A stretch of 64,000 nt of DNA from Plantactinospora alkalitolerans (GCF_015690345.1 NZ_JADPUN010000144.1:33188-97187); one strand, 5' to 3'; shown: positions 18,618 to 28,605, numbered from the stretch's first letter. Notes: generated by a model not told the origin, from the sequence alone. Translations and numbers: made by a program.

Positions 18618-20693
18618 ATGCGCGACGGGCAGCACGGACACGACGAGCACCAGGAACACGACGACGGGCACCGTCAGGGGCACGACCGGCACGCCGGGCA
18701 CGATCCGGAGGCGTTCCGCCGGAAGTTCTGGCTGAGCCTGGCGCTCACGGTGCCGATCGTGGTCACCAGCCACATGGTGATGGACTGGTTCGGCTACGCG
18801 TTCGATTTTCCGGGCATGTCCCTGGTCGGGCCGGTGCTGGGCACGATCGTCTTCCTCTACGGCGGCTGGCCCTTCCTGGTCGGCGGCCTCGGAGAACTGC
18901 GCGACCGCACCCCCGGCATGATGCTGCTGATCTCGATGGCGATCACGGTCGGTTACGTCGCCTCGCTGGCCACCAGTTTCGGCGCGTTCGACCTGGACTT
19001 CTGGTGGGAACTCGCCGCACTGGTCACCATCATGCTGCTCGGGCACTGGCAGGAGATGAAGGCGATCGGCCAGGCCCGGGGCGCCCTGGCGGCGTTGGCG
19101 GCACTGCTGCCCGACGACGCCGAGCGGATCGACTCCGGCGGCGGCGTACAGCGGGTTCCCCTGGCCGACCTGCGGGTCGACGACGTGGTGCTGGTCCGCC
19201 CCGGCGCACGGGTACCGGCCGACGGCCGGATCGTCGACGGCACCGCCGAACTGGACGAGTCGATGATCACCGGTGAGTCCCGGCCGGTTTCCCGTGGTGT
19301 CGGGGCCCGGGTCGTGGCCGGCACCGTGGCGACCGATTCCGCGATCCGGGTCCAGGTCGACGCCCTCGGCGACGACACCGCGCTGGCCGGCATCCAACGC
19401 CTGGTGGCCCAGGCCCAGCAGTCCAGCGGTCGGGCGCAACTGCTCGCCGACCGCTTCGCCGCCTGGCTGTTCTACATCGCCACCGCCACCGCCGTGCTCA
19501 CCTTCGTCGTCTGGTCGGCGCTCGGCAGCGTCGACGAGGCCGTGGTGCGTACCGTGACGGTTCTGGTGATCGCCTGCCCGCACGCCCTCGGCCTGGCGAT
19601 CCCGTTGGTCATCGCGCTCTCCACCGCCGTGGCCGCCAGGGCCGGAATCCTGGTCAAGGACCGGTTGGCGTTGGAGCGGATGCGCACGGTCGACGCGGTG
19701 CTGTTCGACAAGACCGGCACGCTGACCCGGGGCGCGCACACCGTCACCGCGGTCGCCGCCGAGGTCGCGGGTGCGGAGGACGAGGTGCTGCGGCTGGCCG
19801 CCGGGGTCGAGGCCGACAGCGAACATCCGCTCGCCCGAGCCATCGTCGCCGCTGCCGACAAGCGGACCGGGACGGCGAGGGCGACGGCGACCGGATTCCG
19901 GGCACTGTCCGGCCGGGGCGTCCGGGCCCACGTCGAGGGCCGGGACCACGCCGTCGGCGGGCCGGCCCTACTGCGCGAACTGGCCGCCCGACCCTCCGAC
20001 GACCTTCGTCGGGTCGGCGAGGAGTGGTCGGCGCGCGGAGCCGCGGTGCTCTACCTGGTACGCCTCGACGGCGGCGGTCCGCGGGTGCTCGGCGCGTTCG
20101 CCCTGGAGGACGAGGTACGGCCGGAGGCCCGGGAGGCGATCGCCGACCTGCGGGCACAGGGCGTACGCACGATCGCCATGATCACCGGTGACGCCCGCCC
20201 GGTCGCCGAGGCGGTCGCCGCGAAGCTGGGTTTCCGGGCCGGGGTGGACGAGGTGTTCGCCGAGGTCCTGCCGGCGGACAAGGACGACAAGGTGACCGAC
20301 CTCCAGCGTCGAGGGCTGATCGTGGCGATGGTCGGCGACGGGGTGAACGACGCGCCCGCGCTGGCTCGGGCGAACGTCGGGATCGCGATCGGCGCCGGCA
20401 CCGACGTGGCGATCGAGTCTGCCGGGGTGGTACTCGCCTCCTCCGACCCGCGCGGCGTGACCGGAGTGATCCGGCTGTCCCGAGCGTCGTACCGGAAGAT
20501 GATCCAGAACCTCGCCTGGGCGGCCGGGTACAACGTCGTCGCGATCCCGCTCGCCGCCGGAGTGCTCGCCGGGGCCGGAGTCGCGCTCAGCCCCGCCCTC
20601 GGCGCGGTGCTGATGTCCGGCTCCACCATCGTGGTGGCGCTCAACGCCCAACTGCTCCGCCGGGTCCGACTGGCCCCGACACCGCCCGGCTGA
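18618..20693 (+). CDS. CopB-like heavy-metal-translocating P1B-type ATPase
   Basis: 691 residues. It is an ATP-driven metal exporter in the cytoplasmic membrane. The N-terminus is His/Asp-rich (about 16 of the first 30 residues are H, D or E) and replaces the usual CxxC heavy-metal domain. The sixth-helix metal motif is CPH (Cys320-Pro-His322), which marks the P1B-3/CopB group, typically Cu(II) or Cu/Ag export, rather than the CPC of CopA/CadA. Also visible: TGES in the actuator domain, DKTGT with phosphorylated Asp364, the SEHPL nucleotide-binding motif, and MVGDGVNDAPAL. All catalytic residues are present. The upstream CsoR-like operator supports a copper role. No chaperone gene is adjacent; it stands alone, convergent with the alkyltransferase gene. 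Confidence 0.92.
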   Translation: MRDGQHGHDEHQEHDDGHRQGHDRHAGHDPEAFRRKFWLSLALTVPIVVTSHMVMDWFGYAFDFPGMSLVGPVLGTIVFLYGGWPFLVGGLGELRDRTPGMMLLISMAITVGYVASLATSFGAFDLDFWWELAALVTIMLLGHWQEMKAIGQARGALAALAALLPDDAERIDSGGGVQRVPLADLRVDDVVLVRPGARVPADGRIVDGTAELDESMITGESRPVSRGVGARVVAGTVATDSAIRVQVDALGDDTALAGIQRLVAQAQQSSGRAQLLADRFAAWLFYIATATAVLTFVVWSALGSVDEAVVRTVTVLVIACPHALGLAIPLVIALSTAVAARAGILVKDRLALERMRTVDAVLFDKTGTLTRGAHTVTAVAAEVAGAEDEVLRLAAGVEADSEHPLARAIVAAADKRTGTARATATGFRALSGRGVRAHVEGRDHAVGGPALLRELAARPSDDLRRVGEEWSARGAAVLYLVRLDGGGPRVLGAFALEDEVRPEAREAIADLRAQGVRTIAMITGDARPVAEAVAAKLGFRAGVDEVFAEVLPADKDDKVTDLQRRGLIVAMVGDGVNDAPALARANVGIAIGAGTDVAIESAGVVLASSDPRGVTGVIRLSRASYRKMIQNLAWAAGYNVVAIPLAAGVLAGAGVALSPALGAVLMSGSTIVVALNAQLLRRVRLAPTPPG

Positions 20694-20713
20694 CCCGCCG
20701 GCCCCGTCGAGGA

Positions 20714-21217
20714 TCAGGTCCAGGCGCGCTGGAAGGCGACGCCGGCCTCCAGCTCCAGCAGGTGGCGCTTGCGCGACAGGCCGCCGCCGAAGCCGACCAG
20801 CTTGCCGCCGGCCCCGACGATCCGGTGGCAGGGCACGATCACCGGGATGGGGTTCCGGTTGCAGGCCACCCCGACCGCGCGGGCCGCCCCCGGGTCGCCG
20901 ACCGCCGCCGCCACCTCGCCGTAGGTGCGGGTCTCGCCGTACGGGATCTTCGACATCTCGGCCCAGACCGCGCGCTCGAACTCCGAGCCCCGCCGCACGT
21001 GCAGCGGAACGGTGAATTCGGTCAGCTCCCCCGCGAAGAACGCCCGAAGCTGCGCGACCGCCGCCGCCAGCCCGGCGGTGTCGGGACCGGACGGCTCGAC
21101 CAGGGCCGTGGCCGGAACCGCCACCTCCACCGGTCCGAAACGCACGCCACAGACTCCGACGTCGTCGACCCCGACGGAGAGCTCGTCGATCGGGGATTCG
21201 AGCACGGTCCAGCGCAT
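20714..21217 (-). CDS. ogt: Methylated-DNA-protein cysteine methyltransferase (Ogt type)
   Basis: 167 residues. A suicide DNA repair protein that moves the alkyl group from O6-alkylguanine to its own cysteine. The C-terminal DNA-binding/active-site domain (about residues 80-160) shows FERAVWAEMSKIPYGETRTY, the NRNPIPVIVPCHRIVG active-site strand with Cys130 in PCHR, and the GFGGGLSRKRHLLELE end motif. The N-terminal half is degenerate, as usual for the family. The ATG follows GGAGGAGG at seven bases. The gene may be read with the zinc-ribbon and RHS genes, which lie upstream on the same strand, but the 134-bp gap argues for its own promoter. Confidence 0.92.
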   Translation of the reverse strand: MRWTVLESPIDELSVGVDDVGVCGVRFGPVEVAVPATALVEPSGPDTAGLAAAVAQLRAFFAGELTEFTVPLHVRRGSEFERAVWAEMSKIPYGETRTYGEVAAAVGDPGAARAVGVACNRNPIPVIVPCHRIVGAGGKLVGFGGGLSRKRHLLELEAGVAFQRAWT

Positions 21218-21351
21218 GGTGCCATCCTCCTCCGTTCCGGCCGCTTCCCGCCACGGCGATCGTCCCCCGGACCCGGCCGTCGAGATCCGATCGACGCCGG
21301 GGCAGGGCCGTGTCAGCGGCCGGGATCCGCGCAACGGATCACGACGGCGGT

Positions 21352-21636
21352 TCAGATGACCAGTCGGAAGTTGGGTATGACAGGCCGTCGGTCCTCCGGC
21401 GCGTCGTGGATCGAACGCACGACGGCGCCCGGGGGAATGGGGACCCGCGAAATCGAGATGCCGTTGAGACAGTGGTCGCACCAGAAGGAGGCATAACCGA
21501 CCGCCGTTTCGAGATCGCCCGTGAAGACCAGCCGTAGGGCGTCGTGGCCACACTCCGGGCACGGCTGGTGCGGGTCGCCCGGCACCGCGACGAACGCCAC
21601 CTCGTACCGATCGCTCCACTCGTCCCAGCTAGCCAT
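21352..21636 (-). CDS. Small zinc-ribbon protein, candidate partner of the RHS protein
   Basis: 94 residues, not assigned to a family. CPECGH near residue 28 and CDHC near residue 58 form a zinc-ribbon-like pair with 26-30 residues between. There is no signal peptide or membrane segment, so it should be cytosolic. It starts 15 bp after the RHS stop codon with a GGAGGAAC ribosome-binding site, so the two are almost certainly co-transcribed. Genes in this position behind polymorphic toxins commonly encode immunity proteins; that role is an inference from position only. Alternatively it may be an unrelated cargo gene. Confidence 0.72.
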   Translation of the reverse strand: MASWDEWSDRYEVAFVAVPGDPHQPCPECGHDALRLVFTGDLETAVGYASFWCDHCLNGISISRVPIPPGAVVRSIHDAPEDRRPVIPNFRLVI

Positions 21637-21651
21637 CGATCCGTTCCTCCA

Positions 21652-24600
21652 TCAGCCCACCCCGTCCGGCCGTACCGGATGCTGCGCCCACCAGTCGGCC
21701 TCGAATTTGTACGCCCGGTCCTCCCAGAGCTCGGCCTCCGCGTCATCCTTGGGATAGGGCCGCCCACCTCGCAACTCGTCGACGTGGACCTTCTCGTGCG
21801 CCAGGGTACGAGCCAGGTCCTCCTCACTGCGGAAGGCATCCCGACAGAGTTGCACCGTGCAGTTCGGCCGCGTCATTCCGAACCTGTTCGCAAGACTCTT
21901 GTTGATGTCGAAACGGATGCCCGAGATGTCGACGCCGTACTTGGCCGCGATGTGCCGTACCGAACCCATGTTCATCGGATACCTCGGCCCGACCCCCATG
22001 CCACGCACCCGCAACAGCGGAACCGCCCGCTCACCGGCGGCACGTTCCACGCTCGACGCGCCCGGTAGTGCCACCCGCCCCCGGCCGGCGAGCGGGCCAG
22101 GCGGCAGGGCCAGCGGACCCGCACCCCAGGGACGTGTCGCCGTACCGGTCCTGCCGGCCAGCAGCCGCCCGCTGATCCTGCCGAGGATCGCTCCGCCGAA
22201 GGTGGCGCCGGCCAACCGCCGCGCGTCGATGGTTCCGGTGCTGAGCACCTGCTCGGTGGCGTCACCGGTGAAGCCGGACACCGCCCCCACGGCGAACGCG
22301 CTGCCACCGGCTCCCCCGACCAGACCACCGGTCAGGCCCGCCACGCCACCGGCCGCCGCGCCCGTCCCCGCGCAGGCGAGGGCGTTGCGGTCGGAGTCGC
22401 AGAACGCACCGCCGGCCACGGCGCCGATGGCGGCCCCGAAGCAGACCGCGCCGCCGATACCGGCCGTCGCCACCCCGAGTGCCGTGCACCCACCGATGAT
22501 CGCCGCGCCGACCGTGACCCCGACAAGGGCCTTGCCGATCCGGTCCTGGTGGTCATCCCAGAATCGGGCGGTGCCGCTGGCGATCTCGGCGGCCAGGTTC
22601 CGACCCGAGCGCTCCAGAGAGCGTTTCATCGACGAGACCGAGGCGCTGCCCTCCACCCGCTTCCAGGTGTGGGAGATCGAGTCGCCGATCTGGTCGACGG
22701 CGCCCCGGATGGCGTTCGCCAGTCCGTTGAGCCAGCGCGGCCAGTGACCGTCCGGGTCGAACATGCTGAGCGGATCAGCATTGGCGTAGAGGTAACGGTT
22801 GAGGCTGATCGGACTGCCCAGGTCCCCGATGACCGTGTCGGGCTGGGTGAACCGTCCGGTGCCGGAGTCGTAGTGCCGCGCCGCCATGTCGACGAGTCCG
22901 GTGAGCGGATCGCTGTACATGGCCTGGAACCCGAACGGCACCGGTGGTGCCGTACCGGACACGCCGAAGGTCGTTCCGAACGGGTCGTACTCCGCCGACC
23001 AGGAGACCCGCCCGTTCGTGGTGTCGACGAAGCGGGTCACGTCACCGTGCGGGTTGAACAGGGCCCGCACGCTGGTGCCGCCGACCGTCCGCTGACCGAG
23101 CAGGTCCCCCGAGGGATCCCGGACCACCTCGGTCGATGGACCGGACCCGGTCCTGCTGCCCGAGACCGCGGCCGAGGTCGCCTCGTACGAGAACGACTGC
23201 TCGACGCCCCCGACGGTCCGCCCGGCGACCCGACCGAACGCGTCCCGGCTGTACGCGACCGTGCCGTCCGAGGTGGTCGCGCCGGTCAGTTGCCCGTACG
23301 GGTCGTACGAGTAGCTCTGTCCGTCGGCGGTCGATTTCAGCCGGCCGTCCAGGTCGTAGGTGTGTTCCCCCGCCGTGGAGGTCGACGTGATCCGGTCCGC
23401 CAGGTCGTAGGAGGCGGTGACCGTGGGCTGGCCGGAGACCTCCACGGAGGTGCGGTTGCCGTCGGCGTCCCAGTCGTAGTCGGTGCTGGACACCACCGTG
23501 CTGCCCTGACCGGCGACCGCGGTGTCGAGCCGGCCGGCATCGTCGTAGCTGTAGGTGGTGGTCGTCGGCGTACCGCTGCCGGGGGTCGGCCCCGTCGTCG
23601 ACTTGACCTGACCGTCGGGCGTATAGGTGACGCCGTAGGTGTCGAAGGGCGTCACGACGGTGGAGAGCCGGCCGTTGTCGTCGTACTTCCGCCGGTCGTA
23701 CGTGGTCGCGGTGGGCAGCCGGCCGCTGATGCTCTCGATCTGGCCACCCCTGTCGTACGCGTAGTCGGCACTGATCGGTCCGCGCAGCGCCGTCATGCGT
23801 CCACTGAGCGAGTGGTACTCGAACGTCGTGGCGGCACCGCTGGGTGGCGTCCGGGTGGCCAGCCGGTGTGCCAGGTCGTAGTCGTAGCCGGTGGTACCGA
23901 ACGCGTCGGTGGTGCTCTTGAGCAGGCCCCGGTCGTCGTAGGTCAGGGTGGTCTGGTGGCCGGCGGTGGCGGCCGAGGCGATCCGACCGGCGTCGTCGTA
24001 ACCGAAGCTGCGGGTCTCCGCGCCCGCCTTGACGAACTTCTGCCGCCCTGCCGGGTCGTACTCGGCGGTGACGACGCGACCCGACGGGTACGTGGTGCCC
24101 TTCCACCGGCCCGCCTGGTCGTAGTCGTAGCTGGTGGTCTGCCGGGCCGGATCGGTCTCGGTGTCGAGCAGGCCCGCGGCGTCGTAGGTGTAGTCGAAGT
24201 GCCCGCCCCGGGGCAGTGTGAGCGTGGTGAGCCGGCCGGCGGCGTCGTAGTCGTAGTCGGTCGCGTTCCGCAGCCCGTCGAGCGCGGTGTCGAGGCGACC
24301 GGCCGCGTCGTAGGTCCGGGTGGTTTCACGCCCACCGGGTAGCCGTTCCGTGGTCTGCCGGCCGGCACCGTCGTAGCCGTAGGTCGTCTTCTTGCCGTAC
24401 GCGTCACCGACCTCGGTGACCCGGCCCCGGGCGTCGTGGTCCCAGGTCTGCCGGTACGGCACGTCACCGCTGATCATCCGGCTCGTCTTGTCGTAGTCGT
24501 AGTAGTACGACGTGTTCGCGAACCCCATCCACTCGCGCCGGCCGAGCTTGTCGTACTCATAGTTGCGCTCGACGCCGGCCGGGTCGACCTCCTCGCTGAT

Positions 24601-27600
24601 GTCGCCGTTGAGGTCGTAACGGGTCACCCAGGAGGCGCCACGGGCGTCCCAGCGGACCGCCGGCCGGCCCACCGGGTCGTACGCGGTGTTCGTGACCACG
24701 CCGGTGGGGTCGGTGATCGACGACTGCCGCCCGAGGTCGTCGTAGGTGTACCGGGTGACCTTCTGGAGCGGGTCGGTGGCCGTGTCCATCAGGTTCGCCG
24801 CCTGGTAGGTCCAGCTCCAGACCGCTCCCGTCCGGTCCGTGTGGGTGGTCAGGTTGCCGACCGGGTCGTAGTCGAACGACTCGGCCGCCCCACCGGGGTG
24901 GGTGACGGTGTCCAGTCGCCCGACCGCGTCGTAGGTGCTGCCCGTGCGCCGGAGGGTGGCGTCGACCTCGGCGGTGACCTGACCCGCCAGGTTGTACTCG
25001 GTACGGCTGGTGCCCGCCGGGTCGGTCGTCGAGCTGCGGTTGCCGTCGTCGTCGTACCCCCAGCTCGTGGTGAGCCCGGAGCCGTCGGTGTACGACCTCG
25101 GCCGGCCGGCGGCGTCGGACCGGTGCACACCCACCGTGCCGAGGACGTCGGTCACCGTCACGGTGCGCGCGGCGTCGTCGTAGGTGTAGGTGGTGGCGAT
25201 GTTCTCCTGGTCGGTGGTGGTCTTCACCCGACCGACGTCGTCGTACGAGGTCAGCGAGGTGGCGGCCAACGGGTCGGTGACCTTGGTCGGCTTGCCGGCG
25301 AGGTCGTACTCCATCGCCCACGTGTGTTTCCGGGGCGTGGTCACCGAGGTTTGCCGACCCATGGCGTTGTAGCCACTCGCCCAGATCGCGCCGTCCGCGG
25401 TCCACTCCTTGGTGACCCTGCTCGACCGGTCGTACTGGAGCTGCGTCACCTGGTTCAGCGGGTCGGTGCTGCGCATCAGCCGACCCATCGGATCGTAGGT
25501 GAAGCTCGTGACCTTCTGCCGGGAGTCGGTGATGTCACGCACCCAGCCCTCGGGCGTGTAGCCCCGCTGCGTCACGAACTCTCGGGGGTCGGTCACCGTG
25601 CTGATCCGACCCGCCGCGTCGTACCCCAGCACCGTCGTGTTCTCTGCCGCGTCGACGATGGTCTCCAGCCGCCCGCTGGTGTCGTATCGGAAAGAGGTGG
25701 CGACCTGGGCGGGATCGGTCACCGACGTCGGGTGCCGGTCCCGGTCGAAGGTGACAGTGGTCCTGCCGCCCCGCGGTTTCTCCGTCTCGATCAGCTCGTC
25801 CCAGGTCGTGTAGGCCAGGGTCGTACGCTTCTGGAGCGGATCGGTGACCGACGTCCGCCGGCCGAGCGTGTCGTTGCCGAACACGGTGGTCGCATTGGAC
25901 TCGTCGGTCACCGAGGCCAGATCGCCGTCGGCCTCGTAGCCGAGTTTCCGGGTCCGACGCAACGGATCGGTCTGCACGGTGGGCTGCCCACGGCCGTTGA
26001 AGTCGTACTCCCACACCTTTCCGAACTGGTCGGTCATCTGGTCCAGCCGCCCATCGGCGTCATAGCTGCGGCTGATGGTGCTCCGGTCGTACAGGGTGGT
26101 CAGCAACGGGCGGTGCTTGGCGTCGAAGGTGGTCGCGGTATCGGCGCCGTACTCGTCGACCGACATGACCGGATCGCCCTTGCCGTCGTAGAGGGTGGCC
26201 GGTGCCGACGGTCCGTAGCCCTTCATCGGCACCGCCGGCACGCCGGTGATCCGGGATACCAGGCGCCCCTCGCCGTCGTAGATCATGTGCACGCCGGTGC
26301 TGCCGGCCCGTTCTGTGACCAGGCGACCGGCCCAGTCGTATGTCTGGGTGAGCACGGTCCCGTCGGCCCGGGTGACGGTGCGACGCCCGTTGGCGTCGTC
26401 GTAGCCGATGGCCGTCCGGCCGGTTCCCTGATCCTCGACCCAGTCCACCCGGCCGTCCGCGCGGTATCCGGCGGCGAGCTTCACCCGGCCCTCCGGGGTG
26501 ACCACCTTGGTCAGTCGGCCGCTGCCGTCGTACTCGTAGGTCTCGGTGTACCCGTCGACCCCCCTGGCGCCGGTCAGCCGTTCCCCGGTGTACGACAGGG
26601 CCACGCCACGGCCGGTCTGGTCGGCGATCGCGTCGAGCCGCCCGCCACTTCGGGTGTACGCCAGGTGACGTCCCGACACCCCGGTGACCCGGCTGACCTG
26701 ACCGCCGGACCGCTGAACGTCCACCTCGTGGCCGGGGTCACCGAGGGTCAGGCCGGTGAGTTCACCGGCCGGGTTGAACCGGTAGCTCGTCTGTTCCGGC
26801 GTGGTGACCGTGCTGCCCGTCGCGCCGGTCACGTACGAGGCCGACACACCGGGGGCGGGGGTGTATCCGGCCCCGGGATCGGTAGCGAAGCCCAGCGCGG
26901 TGCCGTCGGGGAGGTTCAGCGTGGTCTGCGCACCGACGGTCGACAACGCCTCCGAGTACGCGCTCGTCCAGCCCTTACCCGCGTCACCGCCGGAAAGCCG
27001 GTCCGACCGGTAGGTACGGGTCGCGGTGAGCTGTTTGCCCGCGTCCTGCACGGCCAGGTCCTCGGTCTGATAGGTCAGCGCTCCGCTGTGCAGGTTGACC
27101 GGCCCGAGACGGGGTGCGGAAGCCTCCCGGATCGCGGTCGGGAGCACCTGGGGCGAGCCGGACAGCGCCGGTAGTACGCCATCCAGGTAACCCACCACGG
27201 CGGCCTGGCCCGTGGGACAACTCGTCGACGGCGTGGTCTTCACCGGTGGATTCGCGGCTGCGGCCAGCGCCGGGTCCATGCAGGTGGGCAGCGCGGCGTT
27301 GGCGTCCCGACCGAACCAGTTGCCGGACCAGTCGGTCAGGTTGAAGAATCCGTAGGGGAACGTGGTGTAGCCGGTCAGCAGGGCGTTGTACCGTACGTCC
27401 ACGTCGGGCCGGGACGGCGGCGGAGCGCCGGAGTATCTGCTGTAGACCCCGACTTTCTGTTCGGCGGTGTTGTACCAGAACCGCAACTTCTTCGGTTGAT
27501 CAGCGGTGAGGGCGGTCGTCAGCCCGGCGCCGAAGGTGTTGCCCACGATCTCGGCACTGCTCTGGCTCATCGTGATCCCGCAACTGCCGGACTCGAAGTA

Positions 27601-28314
27601 CGAGTTGTAGATGCCGGCGAAACCCCGATCACCCACCCTCGAGCGAACGCCGGCCGTCGTGGCCACGAAGGTCGAGTTGGAGATCACCGCCCGGCTGCCG
27701 GCCCAGCCGAGTTCGAGCGCTGCGGCCGAACAACTGGTGACCTCCTGGCCACCGTATTTGAAGTCGGTGTGGTCGAAGAAGCTCACCGGTCGCCGGTAGT
27801 TCGCCACCGAGATGTCGCCGCCGACGACGGCGATGTAGTTCCAGTCCTCGGAGGCGGGCCGGGTGGCGTCACCGTCGCCGTTGGTGTCGCCGAGCACCGT
27901 GTCGTCCCGCAGCGATGTGAAGATCACTCGCTGGCGCGGAGTGCCGAGGGACAGGATCTGACCGTACGCCTGCAGCACACCGGACTTGTCGAGCTTGACC
28001 ACGGTACCGGGCAGCAGCGTCAGACTGGCCCCCTCGGCGATCTCCACCATCGACCGGATGATGTAGGGCGAGCCCTGTGGGCCCCACACCGTGTCCGTCG
28101 AGATGTCGTACCGGGCCACCTCGGTGGGTCCGGGCCGGTCCACCACCGACAGGTACGGCGCCGGATCCACGGCGGCCGGTGGCGGCGTCGGGGGCACTGC
28201 GCTCGCCGCCGCGGGCCGCGCGCCCACCAAGGGTTCGGGCAGCCCCGGCACCAGTTGTGTGGCCAGGATCAATGCCAGGCAGACGCTGACGCGGCCGACA
28301 AATCCTCTACCCAT
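21652..28314 (-). CDS. Secreted RHS/YD-repeat protein with C-terminal metallopeptidase-like domain
   Basis: About 2,220 residues from the preferred ATG (GGGGGAG upstream; an in-frame TTG 99 bp earlier is less likely). Residues 1-38 look like a Sec signal peptide ending near ARPAAASA. Residues about 70-360 resemble a parallel beta-helix module. Residues about 430-1800 hold several dozen YD repeats of the type YDxxGRLxxxTD, which in RHS/Tc proteins build a shell. The RHS core (DPLTGLVDMAARHYDSGTGR) and a DPDGH boundary follow near 1,805-1,855. A glycine/alanine-rich hydrophobic stretch (about 1,930-2,060) may insert in a membrane. The last 100 residues contain HEKVH (about 2,173-2,177) followed by acidic helices with candidate third-ligand Glu residues, as in gluzincin peptidases. 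This fits a polymorphic toxin tip; the target is unknown. Confidence 0.9.
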   Translation of the reverse strand: MGRGFVGRVSVCLALILATQLVPGLPEPLVGARPAAASAVPPTPPPAAVDPAPYLSVVDRPGPTEVARYDISTDTVWGPQGSPYIIRSMVEIAEGASLTLLPGTVVKLDKSGVLQAYGQILSLGTPRQRVIFTSLRDDTVLGDTNGDGDATRPASEDWNYIAVVGGDISVANYRRPVSFFDHTDFKYGGQEVTSCSAAALELGWAGSRAVISNSTFVATTAGVRSRVGDRGFAGIYNSYFESGSCGITMSQSSAEIVGNTFGAGLTTALTADQPKKLRFWYNTAEQKVGVYSRYSGAPPPSRPDVDVRYNALLTGYTTFPYGFFNLTDWSGNWFGRDANAALPTCMDPALAAAANPPVKTTPSTSCPTGQAAVVGYLDGVLPALSGSPQVLPTAIREASAPRLGPVNLHSGALTYQTEDLAVQDAGKQLTATRTYRSDRLSGGDAGKGWTSAYSEALSTVGAQTTLNLPDGTALGFATDPGAGYTPAPGVSASYVTGATGSTVTTPEQTSYRFNPAGELTGLTLGDPGHEVDVQRSGGQVSRVTGVSGRHLAYTRSGGRLDAIADQTGRGVALSYTGERLTGARGVDGYTETYEYDGSGRLTKVVTPEGRVKLAAGYRADGRVDWVEDQGTGRTAIGYDDANGRRTVTRADGTVLTQTYDWAGRLVTERAGSTGVHMIYDGEGRLVSRITGVPAVPMKGYGPSAPATLYDGKGDPVMSVDEYGADTATTFDAKHRPLLTTLYDRSTISRSYDADGRLDQMTDQFGKVWEYDFNGRGQPTVQTDPLRRTRKLGYEADGDLASVTDESNATTVFGNDTLGRRTSVTDPLQKRTTLAYTTWDELIETEKPRGGRTTVTFDRDRHPTSVTDPAQVATSFRYDTSGRLETIVDAAENTTVLGYDAAGRISTVTDPREFVTQRGYTPEGWVRDITDSRQKVTSFTYDPMGRLMRSTDPLNQVTQLQYDRSSRVTKEWTADGAIWASGYNAMGRQTSVTTPRKHTWAMEYDLAGKPTKVTDPLAATSLTSYDDVGRVKTTTDQENIATTYTYDDAARTVTVTDVLGTVGVHRSDAAGRPRSYTDGSGLTTSWGYDDDGNRSSTTDPAGTSRTEYNLAGQVTAEVDATLRRTGSTYDAVGRLDTVTHPGGAAESFDYDPVGNLTTHTDRTGAVWSWTYQAANLMDTATDPLQKVTRYTYDDLGRQSSITDPTGVVTNTAYDPVGRPAVRWDARGASWVTRYDLNGDISEEVDPAGVERNYEYDKLGRREWMGFANTSYYYDYDKTSRMISGDVPYRQTWDHDARGRVTEVGDAYGKKTTYGYDGAGRQTTERLPGGRETTRTYDAAGRLDTALDGLRNATDYDYDAAGRLTTLTLPRGGHFDYTYDAAGLLDTETDPARQTTSYDYDQAGRWKGTTYPSGRVVTAEYDPAGRQKFVKAGAETRSFGYDDAGRIASAATAGHQTTLTYDDRGLLKSTTDAFGTTGYDYDLAHRLATRTPPSGAATTFEYHSLSGRMTALRGPISADYAYDRGGQIESISGRLPTATTYDRRKYDDNGRLSTVVTPFDTYGVTYTPDGQVKSTTGPTPGSGTPTTTTYSYDDAGRLDTAVAGQGSTVVSSTDYDWDADGNRTSVEVSGQPTVTASYDLADRITSTSTAGEHTYDLDGRLKSTADGQSYSYDPYGQLTGATTSDGTVAYSRDAFGRVAGRTVGGVEQSFSYEATSAAVSGSRTGSGPSTEVVRDPSGDLLGQRTVGGTSVRALFNPHGDVTRFVDTTNGRVSWSAEYDPFGTTFGVSGTAPPVPFGFQAMYSDPLTGLVDMAARHYDSGTGRFTQPDTVIGDLGSPISLNRYLYANADPLSMFDPDGHWPRWLNGLANAIRGAVDQIGDSISHTWKRVEGSASVSSMKRSLERSGRNLAAEIASGTARFWDDHQDRIGKALVGVTVGAAIIGGCTALGVATAGIGGAVCFGAAIGAVAGGAFCDSDRNALACAGTGAAAGGVAGLTGGLVGGAGGSAFAVGAVSGFTGDATEQVLSTGTIDARRLAGATFGGAILGRISGRLLAGRTGTATRPWGAGPLALPPGPLAGRGRVALPGASSVERAAGERAVPLLRVRGMGVGPRYPMNMGSVRHIAAKYGVDISGIRFDINKSLANRFGMTRPNCTVQLCRDAFRSEEDLARTLAHEKVHVDELRGGRPYPKDDAEAELWEDRAYKFEADWWAQHPVRPDGVG

Positions 28315-28544
28315 CGGACTCCCCCGTGCCGTGGTATCGGTGCGCCTCGACCGTGAGGCAGGCAAGATCACCGTAGGGCCGATCCTCCGAGAGCAGATCA
28401 TCCAATCAGCCAATCAATAGATATCTACAGATATTGACAGTTGGATCTGAATCACTGCTTGGTCAGCTCGCGAAACGAGACTTCCGCCTCGGACCAGCGG
28501 TCGGGCCCGACGCCGTCAGGTACTCAGTAATCCAGCTCACATTC

Positions 28545-28577
28545 TGACCGATCGGTTAGTTGCTGACCGATCGGTCA
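28545..28577. promoter_or_regulatory. Tandem TetR-type operators
   Basis: Two 14-bp near-perfect palindromes sharing the core ACCGATCGGT (28545-28558 and 28564-28577) lie 29-61 bp upstream of the TetR start, 19 bp apart centre to centre. Spacing and symmetry fit binding of two TetR dimers. Confidence 0.72.
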
Positions 28578-28605
28578 AGGCACGCTGGGTTGCGGAGGTG
28601 AGCAC

